Assembly: GCF_003063545.1 (NCBI RefSeq)
Contig: NZ_NESD01000003.1
Location: 62,001-126,000, forward strand
Length of the DNA stretch: 64,000 nt
Source: Limnohabitans sp. Jir61
GTDB taxonomy: Bacteria; Pseudomonadota; Gammaproteobacteria; Burkholderiales; Burkholderiaceae_C
Direction: 5' to 3'
Shown here: positions 39,663 through 47,642 of the stretch, one piece after another
Numbering within the stretch: position 1 is the first letter of the stretch
Layout of the letters: each line of letters opens with the position of its first letter
Made by a program: the position numbers and the translations under genes
The notes under the pieces: model-generated
Databases searched by the model: none
What the model was told of the DNA's origin: nothing
Seen by the model: only the letters and a program-made list of their open reading frames with translations

Positions 39663-40949
39663 TCAACGCTCTCGCAATGCTTGCGATACGTTTTGCAGTG
39701 GGCGGAAGAGGTATTCCAGCACTGTTTTTTGACCCGTGCGAATCTCAACAGTTGCGGTCATGCCTGGCGTAGGTTCGATCTTCAAGCCTTTACGCACAAG
39801 GTTAGGATCTTTGATGCGTACCAAAATTCGATAAAAGCCCTCTTCCATATCGGCTGGCGTTGCGCCTGGCTTGCGTTGTTGACGCTCGTCTTTCAATGTG
39901 TCGGGGCTTAAGTGCTCGAGCTCGCCATCTAAGCCACCATACTTGTTGAAGTCATAGGAAGTCAACTTGACAACGGCTTTTTGTCCGACTTTCAAAAAAG
40001 CAACTTCAGATGGTTTGACATAGGCTTCCACCAGCATTTCATCTTCCGTTGGCACGATCTCAAGAATCGGCTGGCCAGCCTGAATCACACCACCTACCGT
40101 GGTTACTTGCACATTCTTCACAACACCCTTCATGGGCGATTTGATGGTGGTGTGCAAATAGGCATCTTCACGGGCTGAAGCACTCTCTTTTGTTTGTGAC
40201 AACTCAGAAGAGACGCGCGTTAATTCAGTGTTGGCGTCTGTGATGTAGCGGTTCTTACGCTCGGCTCGCTGGCCCATGAGGTCGGCTTGCTGACGCTTTA
40301 AACGTAGCAGTTCGACTTCAGACATCACGCCACCTTTCACCAATGGTGCGGTAAGTGTGATTTCACGGGTGATGGCAGCCAAAGATGCGTCGACTGCCTC
40401 GAGTGACTCCATCAACGCTTTTTTACGCGCCTTGTAGGCTTGTGTTTCTTGTTTGATGAGTTGCGTTTCATCTTTCAACTCTGGCGGGAATTTCAATGCA
40501 GAGTCACTTGACTCAGCTCGCAAACGCGCGGCAATGGCTAACAACGACAAATACTTTTCATTTGCTTCGCGATAGCCCGCACCTGAGCGCGCGTCATCCA
40601 TTTGCAACAGTATTTGTTCTTTTTCAACCACGTCACCTTCTCGCACCAGCATTTCGCGCAAGATGCCTGAATCTAAACTTTGAATCACTTGCTCACGACT
40701 CGAAGGGATGATTTTTCCTTGGCCTCGCGTGATTTCATCTAGGCTAAAAAAGCCAGCCCAAATCAAACCCAACAACAACGTAGCTGCGGTGACCCATACC
40801 AACATTCGACTTGCATCACGCTCATCATCTTCGACCGTACGCACGCCAAAACCGGCTACTTTTTTATCGTCTTGCCACAGCTCTTGAAGTTTGTGCCATA
40901 CGGACTGAACCTTTGTCCAATAGGCCATTAGTTTTTCTTTCATGCTCAT
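39663..40949 (-). CDS. type I secretion membrane-fusion protein (HlyD family)
   Basis: 428 residues. One N-terminal transmembrane helix (MLVWVTAATLLLGLIWAGFF, about 50-69), then RGQGKIIPSSREQVIQSLDSG, a long coiled coil, a second lipoyl half (SPMKGVVKNVQVTTVGGVIQAGQPILEIVP) and the family end. It bridges an ABC exporter to an outer-membrane channel. The start ATG overlaps the ABC gene remnant in an ATGA, as in an intact secretion operon. Its ABC partner is truncated, so the system is probably dead unless another exporter is used. Confidence 0.9.
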   Translation of the reverse strand: MSMKEKLMAYWTKVQSVWHKLQELWQDDKKVAGFGVRTVEDDERDASRMLVWVTAATLLLGLIWAGFFSLDEITRGQGKIIPSSREQVIQSLDSGILREMLVREGDVVEKEQILLQMDDARSGAGYREANEKYLSLLAIAARLRAESSDSALKFPPELKDETQLIKQETQAYKARKKALMESLEAVDASLAAITREITLTAPLVKGGVMSEVELLRLKRQQADLMGQRAERKNRYITDANTELTRVSSELSQTKESASAREDAYLHTTIKSPMKGVVKNVQVTTVGGVIQAGQPILEIVPTEDEMLVEAYVKPSEVAFLKVGQKAVVKLTSYDFNKYGGLDGELEHLSPDTLKDERQQRKPGATPADMEEGFYRILVRIKDPNLVRKGLKIEPTPGMTATVEIRTGQKTVLEYLFRPLQNVSQALRER

Positions 40950-41174
40950 GCTCCGCCTGTCTTCACGTCAATGCCGCGCGATAGCTTTTCAATCATTTCT
41001 TGTTTTGGGCCAGCCATCACACATTGGCCAGCCTCGATAACGGCGACCACATCTGCCCATTCCAATAACTGAGGGCGATGCGTTGACATCAACAATGATC
41101 GTCCTTTCAACCACTCTTTAAGTACCGCAATCACATGCGCCTCAGTGTTGCCATCCATGTTGGCGGTAGGTTCG
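40946..41174 (-). pseudogene. truncated type I secretion ABC exporter (C-terminal fragment)
   Basis: Homology to ABC exporters starts at EPTANMDGNTEAHVI (after Walker B) and includes the H-loop (LLMSTHRPQLLEWAD) and the tail VAVIEAGQCVMAGPKQEMIEKL. The membrane domain, Walker A, signature and Walker B Asp are missing. Upstream of about 41174 the sequence is that of the 152-bp inverted repeat of the integrase module. The gene was broken within its Walker B codons. Confidence 0.85.
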
Positions 41175-41296
41175 ACAGTGGGTTCATGGGAAATCATCAA
41201 GGCCAAATAGAAATCCCAGCGTTACTTTCGCTCTGCACATCAAAGTCTTTAAACGTCAGTGAATCCATCATTTGCAAGATTCTTGGCGTCTACGCG
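41145..41296. repeat. 152-bp inverted repeat, left arm (integrase module)
   Basis: The reverse complement is found at 42484-42635 with a single mismatch (A at 41211-41213 region against G). The outer 30 bp are exporter-gene sequence; the inner part corresponds to the 3' end of the integrase gene on the other arm. Confidence 0.92.
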
Positions 41297-41319
41297 TGGT
41301 AACTTTTTTGTATCTCAAA

Positions 41320-42531
41320 ATGAAAAAATCTACACATTGGCGAACTCTCAACAATCTATCGAAACCTGCAAGATATTCCATTCCAGAAATGCGTGGTTTG
41401 CATCTATGGGTGCGCTCGGACCTAAAAAAATATTGGATATTTAGGTTCACTTTTGAAGGTCGACGTCATGACATGAGTCTTGGTAGTTTTCCCGCGGTTG
41501 GACTCTCCGCCGCCAAAAAGAAATCGTTGAAATTTCGTGGGCAACTCTTCAATGATGAGAACCCTTCATTACTTAGACAAATCGAGAAAAAGGAAAAGAC
41601 TTCTTCAAAGAAAAAAATAACTTTCAAAGCTTTTTCAGCCGACTACATACATCGAATGGCGCCCAAGTGGAGTTCTTCAAAATATGAACATAACTGGCTA
41701 ATGACCATTGAACAATTCGCAAACCCTGTAATTGGCATGTTAGAAATGGAGGCGATTACCACAAATCACATAATTCAGATCTTGACTCCAATGTGGAATA
41801 CCAAGTTTGTTACCGCCACTAGACTGCGAGGACGAATCGAAAAAATTATTTCTGCATCCATAACTACTGGCTACAGATCGTCACCCAATCCTGCAACATG
41901 GAAAAACCACCTTGAAAACTTACTGCCCAACATAAAAAAACCGGCAACTCATCACAATGCACTTCCATATGACAAGATTCCTGATTTTTTCTTCTACCTT
42001 TCACAGATTAATACCTTGCCCTCTCTAGCTCTTCAGTTTGCTGTTTTGAACTGTTGCAGGGCTGGCGAGGTAATTCAAGCAAAAACGTCACAAATCGAGC
42101 GTGATATTTGGACTATTCCTGCCGAAAAAATGAAAGCACGAGTTGAACATCAAATTCCACTAGCCAATAAGTCGCTATTACTTATTGAAAAGGCATCATT
42201 GTTGACATCAGGAGGGCCCTTTTTGTTCTGCTTGGAAGGTCACCGTTTTCACTCGCTTTATATGATAAGACTTGTGCAACAGTTTCAACCTTCTATGACT
42301 ACACATGGTTTCAGGAGCAGCTTTAGAGACTGGGTTTCTGAAGAGACAAACCACAGTCCTGAAGTAGCTGAAATGGCACTGGCACATGCAATTAAGAATA
42401 AAGTTGAAGCCGCTTACCGCAGAGGCAAGTTACTGGAAAAACGCAAGCTTCTAATGAACGACTGGGCTAAGTACTGCTTTTCTCGCGTAGACGCCAAGAA
42501 TCTTGCAAATGATGGATTCACTGACGTTTAA
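41320..42531 (+). CDS. tyrosine recombinase / integrase
   Basis: 403 residues with an N-terminal DUF4102-like arm-binding domain (GLHLWVRSDLKKYWIFRF, MSLGSFPAVGLSAAKKK) as in P4-type integrases, and the catalytic set R247 (CCRAGEV), H329-x-x-R332 (THGFRSSFRDW), H356 (ALAHAI) and Y366 (AAYRRG). All are intact, so it may be active. I chose the ATG at 41320; a TTG at 41272 lies in the repeat. The last 16 codons lie in the right repeat arm. AT-rich compared with the flanks. Confidence 0.9.
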   Translation: MKKSTHWRTLNNLSKPARYSIPEMRGLHLWVRSDLKKYWIFRFTFEGRRHDMSLGSFPAVGLSAAKKKSLKFRGQLFNDENPSLLRQIEKKEKTSSKKKITFKAFSADYIHRMAPKWSSSKYEHNWLMTIEQFANPVIGMLEMEAITTNHIIQILTPMWNTKFVTATRLRGRIEKIISASITTGYRSSPNPATWKNHLENLLPNIKKPATHHNALPYDKIPDFFFYLSQINTLPSLALQFAVLNCCRAGEVIQAKTSQIERDIWTIPAEKMKARVEHQIPLANKSLLLIEKASLLTSGGPFLFCLEGHRFHSLYMIRLVQQFQPSMTTHGFRSSFRDWVSEETNHSPEVAEMALAHAIKNKVEAAYRRGKLLEKRKLLMNDWAKYCFSRVDAKNLANDGFTDV

Positions 42532-42635
42532 AGACTTTGATGTGCAGAGCGAAAGTAACGCTGGGATCTCTATTTGGCCTTGATGATTTCCCATGAACCC
42601 ACTGTCGAACCTACCGCCAACATGGATGGCAACAC
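42484..42635. repeat. 152-bp inverted repeat, right arm (integrase module)
   Basis: Mirror of 41145-41296. It contains the integrase C-terminal codons and, at its outer end (about 42608-42635), the exporter fragment EPTANMDGN in the opposite orientation to the remnant at 40946-41174. The exporter gene does not continue beyond it. Confidence 0.92.
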
Positions 42636-42710
42636 CTGGATCCACTCACATTACTTGTCTCGCAACCTTTACTTTACCTCATTGGTTACCACTTCCAACC
42701 ACCACTCACA

Positions 42711-43124
42711 GTGGGCGCATCTGCTAACTTCCTTGAATGTGGCTGCATAGGCAAAGAAATTTAGAACAGTTACCACAAGTGTTACCACGATGTTCGCCTA
42801 GGTCGCTTCTCTTTATGAGATTACCAACGCACCCCTAACGACACCTCAGAATCATCTTTACTGATAGTTGATGGGGGGGATACCTGTACAGATTGCTTTT
42901 GGTGATGAGTACCTGCCTAGATACACAAAAAGGAGCTACAGAGATCTGCTGACACTAGTAATGCTTACCTACTTACCACTACCAGTTGTTACTTCTTATC
43001 AATCCTTGTCTTAACTCCGTCTTTGACATGCTTCATCCATTGAACATACATCTGCTCTCTTAACCAGTCTTCATGATCAACTGTTGTAATGAACGAATCG
43101 TGTACAGGAAGGACAGGGATATCA
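42711..43124. repeat. terminal inverted repeat, left (414 bp)
   Basis: Reverse complement of 47229-47642, no mismatch found by eye, including a run of seven G. It includes the last 43 codons and stop of the polymerase-like gene and about 278 bp of non-coding DNA. The motif GTTACCAC occurs twice 12 bp apart (42769-42788) and once more outside at 42685-42692. Confidence 0.93.
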
Positions 43125-44176
43125 GCCATAACACCTTCGTACATGATGTCCAAAGCTATCTGACCTTCAAGGCTTTGCAGCATAGCCCCCATATCTTTGA
43201 ACAAGGCTCCTTTTATTGAAGGAAAAGCAGTAAGCGTAGCCTCCTTGAGTGCATTGAACCGCTCTCGATTTACACGTCTACGTTTCAAAGCATTGAAAGC
43301 CGTGTCTTCATTGTCTGCCCCTAACGATGCAGTCATGAACTCTTTGACCTTCTCCCTTGTTGTTGATGCAAGTAAGGCGATGTCCGTGTAGGGGTCATTT
43401 GGTAGAGGATCAACATGGCCAGCAAGTAGCATCATCAGATGGTTGGATTTGTAATCAAGCTCTACCGTTGGTTGCCTATTGATTGTTAGCTCTGCCCTAA
43501 TGTTCCTAGGCATGTTCTGGAAGCGAGAAAAGACTCGACCGCCACGAACTGGACCTCCAGAGTAGACAAGTTTCATAGGGCCCTTCTGAGGCCATTTAAA
43601 GCCCTCTAAAAAGGTGTTTATGGCTCTCAGGCGAACAAGGTCATGGTGATTATCAGGAAGCTCCTCTGGGCCGTATAAAAAGCCTTTTAAAACGATGACC
43701 TCTGTATCGTCGACAGCTTGCAAATGATCACCGATTAATGGCGCTTCTACAGCCTCTGATAGCTTCTCAGTTCCATAGATACGGGTTATCCGACCGAAGC
43801 CCCCAACATGGTTGTAAAACCCCTTAAAAACGGTGATGTAGCCATCTGCATTTAAGCGCTCGATAGCTGCTTTGGTAAACTTATAAGTAAGGCCTAGGCT
43901 ATGCCAGTAATTTCCCTTGTCATATGCCCTGTTAGCTAGAGAAATGCCGGTATACGTGCCTCTAATGCTGTTGTAAATAACATTCAGCAAGATGACCCTG
44001 TAGCAGTCCCTAAACTTGTGTCGTTGGTCTTTTGTTAGCTTTTTCGGATGGCTGACTACCAAAGATGAAAGTAGACTTTTAAGGGCTATTTCTTGCTCGC
44101 CAACCACCTCTAAGCGCATAGGCTCAAGTGGCATGGAGTACTCAAGATCTTCAGGTTGCGCAACAAAGAAATTCAT
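42989..44176 (-). CDS. superfamily-A polymerase-like protein (TV-Pol type)
   Basis: 395 residues. The N-terminal third contains a winged-helix-like region (KFTKAAIERLNADGYITV). The C-terminal half has the palm of family A DNA polymerases and T7-type RNA polymerases: motif A VELDYKSNHLMMLLAGH (D241), an O-helix-like TREKVKEFMTASLG (R274, K278), and motif C PVLPVHDSFI (H359-D360-S361). No exonuclease domain is present and the protein is far shorter than Pol I, as described for the transposon/virus polymerase family (Iyer and Aravind). It probably primes or copies the element. Activity is inferred from the motifs only. Confidence 0.72.
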   Translation of the reverse strand: MNFFVAQPEDLEYSMPLEPMRLEVVGEQEIALKSLLSSLVVSHPKKLTKDQRHKFRDCYRVILLNVIYNSIRGTYTGISLANRAYDKGNYWHSLGLTYKFTKAAIERLNADGYITVFKGFYNHVGGFGRITRIYGTEKLSEAVEAPLIGDHLQAVDDTEVIVLKGFLYGPEELPDNHHDLVRLRAINTFLEGFKWPQKGPMKLVYSGGPVRGGRVFSRFQNMPRNIRAELTINRQPTVELDYKSNHLMMLLAGHVDPLPNDPYTDIALLASTTREKVKEFMTASLGADNEDTAFNALKRRRVNRERFNALKEATLTAFPSIKGALFKDMGAMLQSLEGQIALDIMYEGVMADIPVLPVHDSFITTVDHEDWLREQMYVQWMKHVKDGVKTRIDKK

Positions 44177-44194
44177 AGAAATGCACCATATAAA

Positions 44195-44208
44195 GTGAAT
44201 TAATTCAC
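44195..44208. promoter_or_regulatory. 14-bp palindrome upstream of the polymerase-like gene
   Basis: GTGAATTAATTCAC is a perfect palindrome beginning 18 bp before the start codon of the minus-strand polymerase-like gene; a likely operator. Confidence 0.5.
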
Positions 44209-44245
44209 ATCTTAGGTGGTCCCACTTCGCCTCTTACTTCTTATG

Positions 44246-44259
44246 TTTTGTATACAAAA
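44246..44259. promoter_or_regulatory. 14-bp palindrome TTTTGTATACAAAA
   Basis: A perfect palindrome in the 250-bp divergent intergenic region, resembling GntR-type operators. No regulator gene is in the element, so a host factor or one of the unknown proteins might bind. Confidence 0.5.
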
Positions 44260-44426
44260 TTAGCATTTAAACAGTCTGCGAGTGCTAAGTCACTGCGGCT
44301 CTATTAATAATAATTTTTAACTCATTCTTTCAATGTAAGACCTGATTAGCCAGAATTCAGCTCGATTCAGAGAAGAAAAGTAAGAAGCTATTAAAGGAAC
44401 AACAGCCCTAAGTCGATTCTGTAGGT

Positions 44427-44783
44427 ATGAACGCCGAACAATTTATCGAATCTGCTAACGATTTTGCAAAAGCTAGTGCAAAAACTTCTAGCGTTGAAAT
44501 CCAACAAGCCTTTGAGGACAACTTAGATTGCCTTGCTCGTCCCGGGAAGCAAGTTGTCGTAATACGCAAACCTTGGCCAATAGGCCGCTGGGGCACAGTC
44601 ATTGCATTTCGAGAATTCAGTCCCTGCTATTTCCGCGTAGAAGTTGAAATAGAGGGAAAGCACTTGCAAATTCCAGCCCACTCATTAGCTCGTTGGGTCG
44701 GAGGTCCAGACTGCGAGAAGGCCGAACTTCAGTACATCTATCTGTTAATGAAAATTAATGGTTTAACTATAGCATCTGGATAA
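44427..44783 (+). CDS. unknown protein in the TIR element
   Basis: 118 residues. The N-terminal half is helical and acidic (MNAEQFIESANDFAKASAKTS). The second half has a beta-rich, small-barrel-like pattern around KQVVVIRKPWPIGRWGTVIAFREF and YFRVEVEIEGKHLQIPAHSLARWV, perhaps an SH3-like fold. No family recognised. Divergent from the polymerase-like gene across the region holding two palindromes. It has the AT-rich codon use of the element. Confidence 0.5.
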   Translation: MNAEQFIESANDFAKASAKTSSVEIQQAFEDNLDCLARPGKQVVVIRKPWPIGRWGTVIAFREFSPCYFRVEVEIEGKHLQIPAHSLARWVGGPDCEKAELQYIYLLMKINGLTIASG

Positions 44784-44929
44784 TATCTAAGTATCCAAAA
44801 TTTTAGTATCGCATCACCGTAAATTGAGCCATATATATTTTTTGATTAGGCACGACACAAACATACGCTCCGTGGTGTACGCCAAGTGGCTAATTGCCGC
44901 ACCAAGGTCCATAACTTTACAATTTTGAA

Positions 44930-45301
44930 ATGCTATTTAACAGTGAACATAAACAGGAAAGATTGACGTTTATCAGCATGCTGGACACTCCGGAACGCCA
45001 GCAATTGGCGAACACCTTACTGGATCACCAGCTACCCAGACTCGCTGCAGATTTAGAAAACGAGCTACATAAACAAGACGCTCGAGTAGTGTTTGAGTCA
45101 GTGTTTCATCGCAAGTCTCCACGCATTAAGGTTATTGTTAAGCTGAAAAAACAAGAACACAAAATAATTATTCATCTTGATAGCAAAAAATCCCTGTGCA
45201 AAGTTGGTAGCGAGAGCGGACTAGGAGGTTCTCCTGCCGACAGTGCTGAGAGTGTTTGCCGCGTTGCAAAAAATATGATGTTACGAGTGCGTAGTATTTG
45301 A
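44930..45301 (+). CDS. unknown small protein in the TIR element
   Basis: 123 residues, mixed charge, helical start (ERQQLANTLLDHQLPRLAADLENELH), then a beta-rich middle (ARVVFESVFHRKSPRIKVIVKLKKQEHKIIIHLD) and a Gly/Ser-rich end. No family recognised. It is convergent with the repeat-protein gene, 61 bp apart. The intergenic region 44784-44929 shows no feature I can name. Confidence 0.5.
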   Translation: MLFNSEHKQERLTFISMLDTPERQQLANTLLDHQLPRLAADLENELHKQDARVVFESVFHRKSPRIKVIVKLKKQEHKIIIHLDSKKSLCKVGSESGLGGSPADSAESVCRVAKNMMLRVRSI

Positions 45302-45362
45302 TTCAACTTGTCGACTAAATGAAGCAAGAACTTGCGCAACATCCACAGGAAACTTTTAACAC

Positions 45363-46853
45363 CTATTTTCTTTTCTCAAGACGATCGAGTTTGGTATTTA
45401 ACGAATCAACGTCATGCTTGATACCGGCTAGGCGGCCGTGAAATTCCTCTACAAACTTATCGTGCCTAAGTTTTGCTGCTTGTTGAACAGTCAACGGGAG
45501 GGCCTTAGGTGTTGGTTTGACACTTAAATTGACAGCTTGCTTCTTAACTTTTCCAGTTGATGATGGCTGCTGTGAAACAACGTTGCTATGGGAAACTGAG
45601 TCACCAAAGTCAACTTGTCCTCTTTCAATATTGTCCGAAGGTAAAACCACAAAGCGGTCTTCGAGATTTTCTTTTTCAGTTGGCTGTCGATTCACTCCCG
45701 CAGGTCCATCTTCAGGAGCGCCTTGCATGTTCAATGAGGGAACACTGCTATCTATGGGCTGACGATTGGTATCTAACGAGTTTTCACCAACGCCTTGATT
45801 GTCGTCTTTATAAACAAGCTTGGCTGTCTTAGCATCATTTGAAGCTGAGTCACCATTCAACAAAGGTTGGTGATTGTCATCATTCGCCTCTGAGGGAAGG
45901 CCTTGACCGTTTCGATCCGCTTTATCTTTTGGTACCGATTGGTTATTCGGCTCTGTAAGAGATTGTTCAATGGGTTGCTGATTTGCGGCATAGCGATCCA
46001 CCGGGATCCCCTGAACGTTAGCTGCTAGGCCTTTGCCGTTAGCAATGTCTTGCGTGTTTCCAGCGATGTTCCCTTGGCCAACGTCTTGATTGTTTGGCGC
46101 AATGCTGGCAATCCCAACATCTTGTTTGTTACTAGCGATATTGCCTTTGTCAACGCCTTGAACGTTGGGCGCGATTTTGTCGGTAGTGAAAGCTTGATTG
46201 TTCTTGGCGACTGCGTCATTGGGTATACCTTGAACGTTATCTTGAATTGATTTGCCATTGGCAAGGTCTTGCATATTTGCAGCCATATTGCCATTGCCGA
46301 CATTCTGCAAATTGGCTGCAATGTTGCCACTTCCAACATTCTGGTTATTAGCTGAGATTGCATCAGTACCAATGCCCTGAAGATTAGTTGCAATGCCTTT
46401 GCCTTGGTGAATATTTTGTAGATTGGCAGGAATGTTGTCAGTTTCAACAGATTGCATATTGGAAGCAATGCTGTCGGTATTGACGCCTTGAATGTTGGCT
46501 TTGTTTGCTGCATCGGCATCAATTGCTTGCCGATTTTCATTGGCGCCTTTGTCTGCCGCAAGCTTTTGTTTATTCGACTCTAGTGCGCCTGAATCTACGC
46601 TTTGAATGTTTGGGGCAGATGAGCCACCGGCAGCAATGTTCTCCACGTGTTGATCAACTGCCGCAGCTAATGCTTGCTTTGCTTGAATTAGTGCCGCTTT
46701 TTTCTTTTCAAGTGCAATTTTTTTTGCATCTGGATCATCTGCATCAGAGCGAACAATGTTCTTAGGAGTTTTGGCATTGCCCGTATGTTCGGACACGCTA
46801 ATGCTGTGGGAAGAGCCACTACGTACGATGCCAGAAAAATTCTCATCAACCAT
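45363..46853 (-). CDS. dodecapeptide-repeat protein with terminal coiled coils
   Basis: 496 residues. After an N-terminal part with a Lys/Ala coiled coil (about 42-72) come about 24 tandem units (residues 82-399) of 12, sometimes 13, residues with consensus N-x-Q-x-[VI]-x-x-x-x-I-A-x (for example NLQNVGNGNMAA, NNQDVGQGNIAG). The 13-residue units carry an extra residue in xGK-type turns. A charged linker and a C-terminal coiled coil (LRHDKFVEEFHGRLAGIKHD) follow. There is no signal peptide or membrane segment. The regular Asn/Gln ladder suggests a beta-solenoid or fibre. Family unknown. Confidence 0.72.
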   Translation of the reverse strand: MVDENFSGIVRSGSSHSISVSEHTGNAKTPKNIVRSDADDPDAKKIALEKKKAALIQAKQALAAAVDQHVENIAAGGSSAPNIQSVDSGALESNKQKLAADKGANENRQAIDADAANKANIQGVNTDSIASNMQSVETDNIPANLQNIHQGKGIATNLQGIGTDAISANNQNVGSGNIAANLQNVGNGNMAANMQDLANGKSIQDNVQGIPNDAVAKNNQAFTTDKIAPNVQGVDKGNIASNKQDVGIASIAPNNQDVGQGNIAGNTQDIANGKGLAANVQGIPVDRYAANQQPIEQSLTEPNNQSVPKDKADRNGQGLPSEANDDNHQPLLNGDSASNDAKTAKLVYKDDNQGVGENSLDTNRQPIDSSVPSLNMQGAPEDGPAGVNRQPTEKENLEDRFVVLPSDNIERGQVDFGDSVSHSNVVSQQPSSTGKVKKQAVNLSVKPTPKALPLTVQQAAKLRHDKFVEEFHGRLAGIKHDVDSLNTKLDRLEKRK

Positions 46854-46984
46854 ACATTTATTTTATCTAGCATCAGTCATAGCAGCCAGCAGCCTTTTAA
46901 GATCATGGACCTTAACTTGAGTAAATAACATTGAGGCTAGACTTACTAGCAAAAATCAATCTCTCAATGAAATGGAGAAAATAA

Positions 46985-47203
46985 ATGATAGGTGTTCACG
47001 TTGATGCAGTACTAGAAAATTCAAACGCTTTTTTAAGTGGGTTTCGTTTTGGTGATGTGATCTTAGAGGTCGCAAATGTGCAAGTAAAAAATCCCACACA
47101 CATGTTCGATGAAATATCTAAACATGAAGCTAATGGACAGGTAGAGATAAAGTTTTTACGGGGTCAAGAAGTTCTCTTTTGTAAGCTTTCCCTTGCGCAT
47201 TGA
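46985..47203 (+). CDS. free-standing PDZ-domain microprotein
   Basis: 72 residues with a PDZ C-terminal core: GVHVDAVLENSNAFLSGFRFGDVILEVANVQV followed by KNPTHMFDEISKH and a last strand VEIKFLRGQEVLFCKLSL, as in HtrA/DegP PDZ domains (SGF..GDVILEVN). No protease domain, signal peptide or membrane helix. A GGAG ribosome site precedes the ATG. Divergent from the repeat-protein gene over 131 bp. It may bind C-terminal peptides of element or host proteins. Confidence 0.72.
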   Translation: MIGVHVDAVLENSNAFLSGFRFGDVILEVANVQVKNPTHMFDEISKHEANGQVEIKFLRGQEVLFCKLSLAH

Positions 47204-47228
47204 CTCAATAATTACATCTAATCATTTT

Positions 47229-47364
47229 TGATATCCCTGTCCTTCCTGTACACGATTCGTTCATTACAACAGTTGATCATGAAGACTGGTTAAGAGAGCA
47301 GATGTATGTTCAATGGATGAAGCATGTCAAAGACGGAGTTAAGACAAGGATTGATAAGAAGTAA
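47229..47364 (+). pseudogene. 3' fragment of the polymerase-like gene in the right TIR
   Basis: Encodes the last 44 residues (from DIPVLPVHDSF, motif C) of the polymerase-like protein with its stop, identical to the left copy because it lies in the repeat. No start codon or upstream domain. Confidence 0.85.
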
Positions 47365-47642
47365 CAACTGGTAGTGGTAAGTAGGTAAGCATTACTAGTG
47401 TCAGCAGATCTCTGTAGCTCCTTTTTGTGTATCTAGGCAGGTACTCATCACCAAAAGCAATCTGTACAGGTATCCCCCCCATCAACTATCAGTAAAGATG
47501 ATTCTGAGGTGTCGTTAGGGGTGCGTTGGTAATCTCATAAAGAGAAGCGACCTAGGCGAACATCGTGGTAACACTTGTGGTAACTGTTCTAAATTTCTTT
47601 GCCTATGCAGCCACATTCAAGGAAGTTAGCAGATGCGCCCAC
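47229..47642. repeat. terminal inverted repeat, right (414 bp)
   Basis: Mirror of 42711-43124. Beyond it, 47643-47825 holds no gene I can support before the adenosyltransferase stop. Confidence 0.93.

Larger units (their letters stand above)
42711..47642. mobile_element. 4.9-kb element with 414-bp terminal inverted repeats and a TV-Pol-like polymerase
   Basis: Bounded by perfect 414-bp inverted repeats; the tetranucleotide CACA directly precedes the left end (42707-42710) and follows the right end (47643-47646), a possible target duplication. It contains a superfamily-A polymerase-like gene, two unknown plus-strand genes, a dodecapeptide-repeat protein and a PDZ microprotein, all AT-richer than the chromosome. 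No transposase is inside; the nearest recombinase is the integrase 180 bp outside. The classification as one element is inference. Confidence 0.7.

Noticed and set aside
42711-47642. Classical insertion sequence or composite transposon
   Set aside because: No DDE or other transposase lies in the element, and the repeats contain part of a polymerase-like gene rather than an IS.
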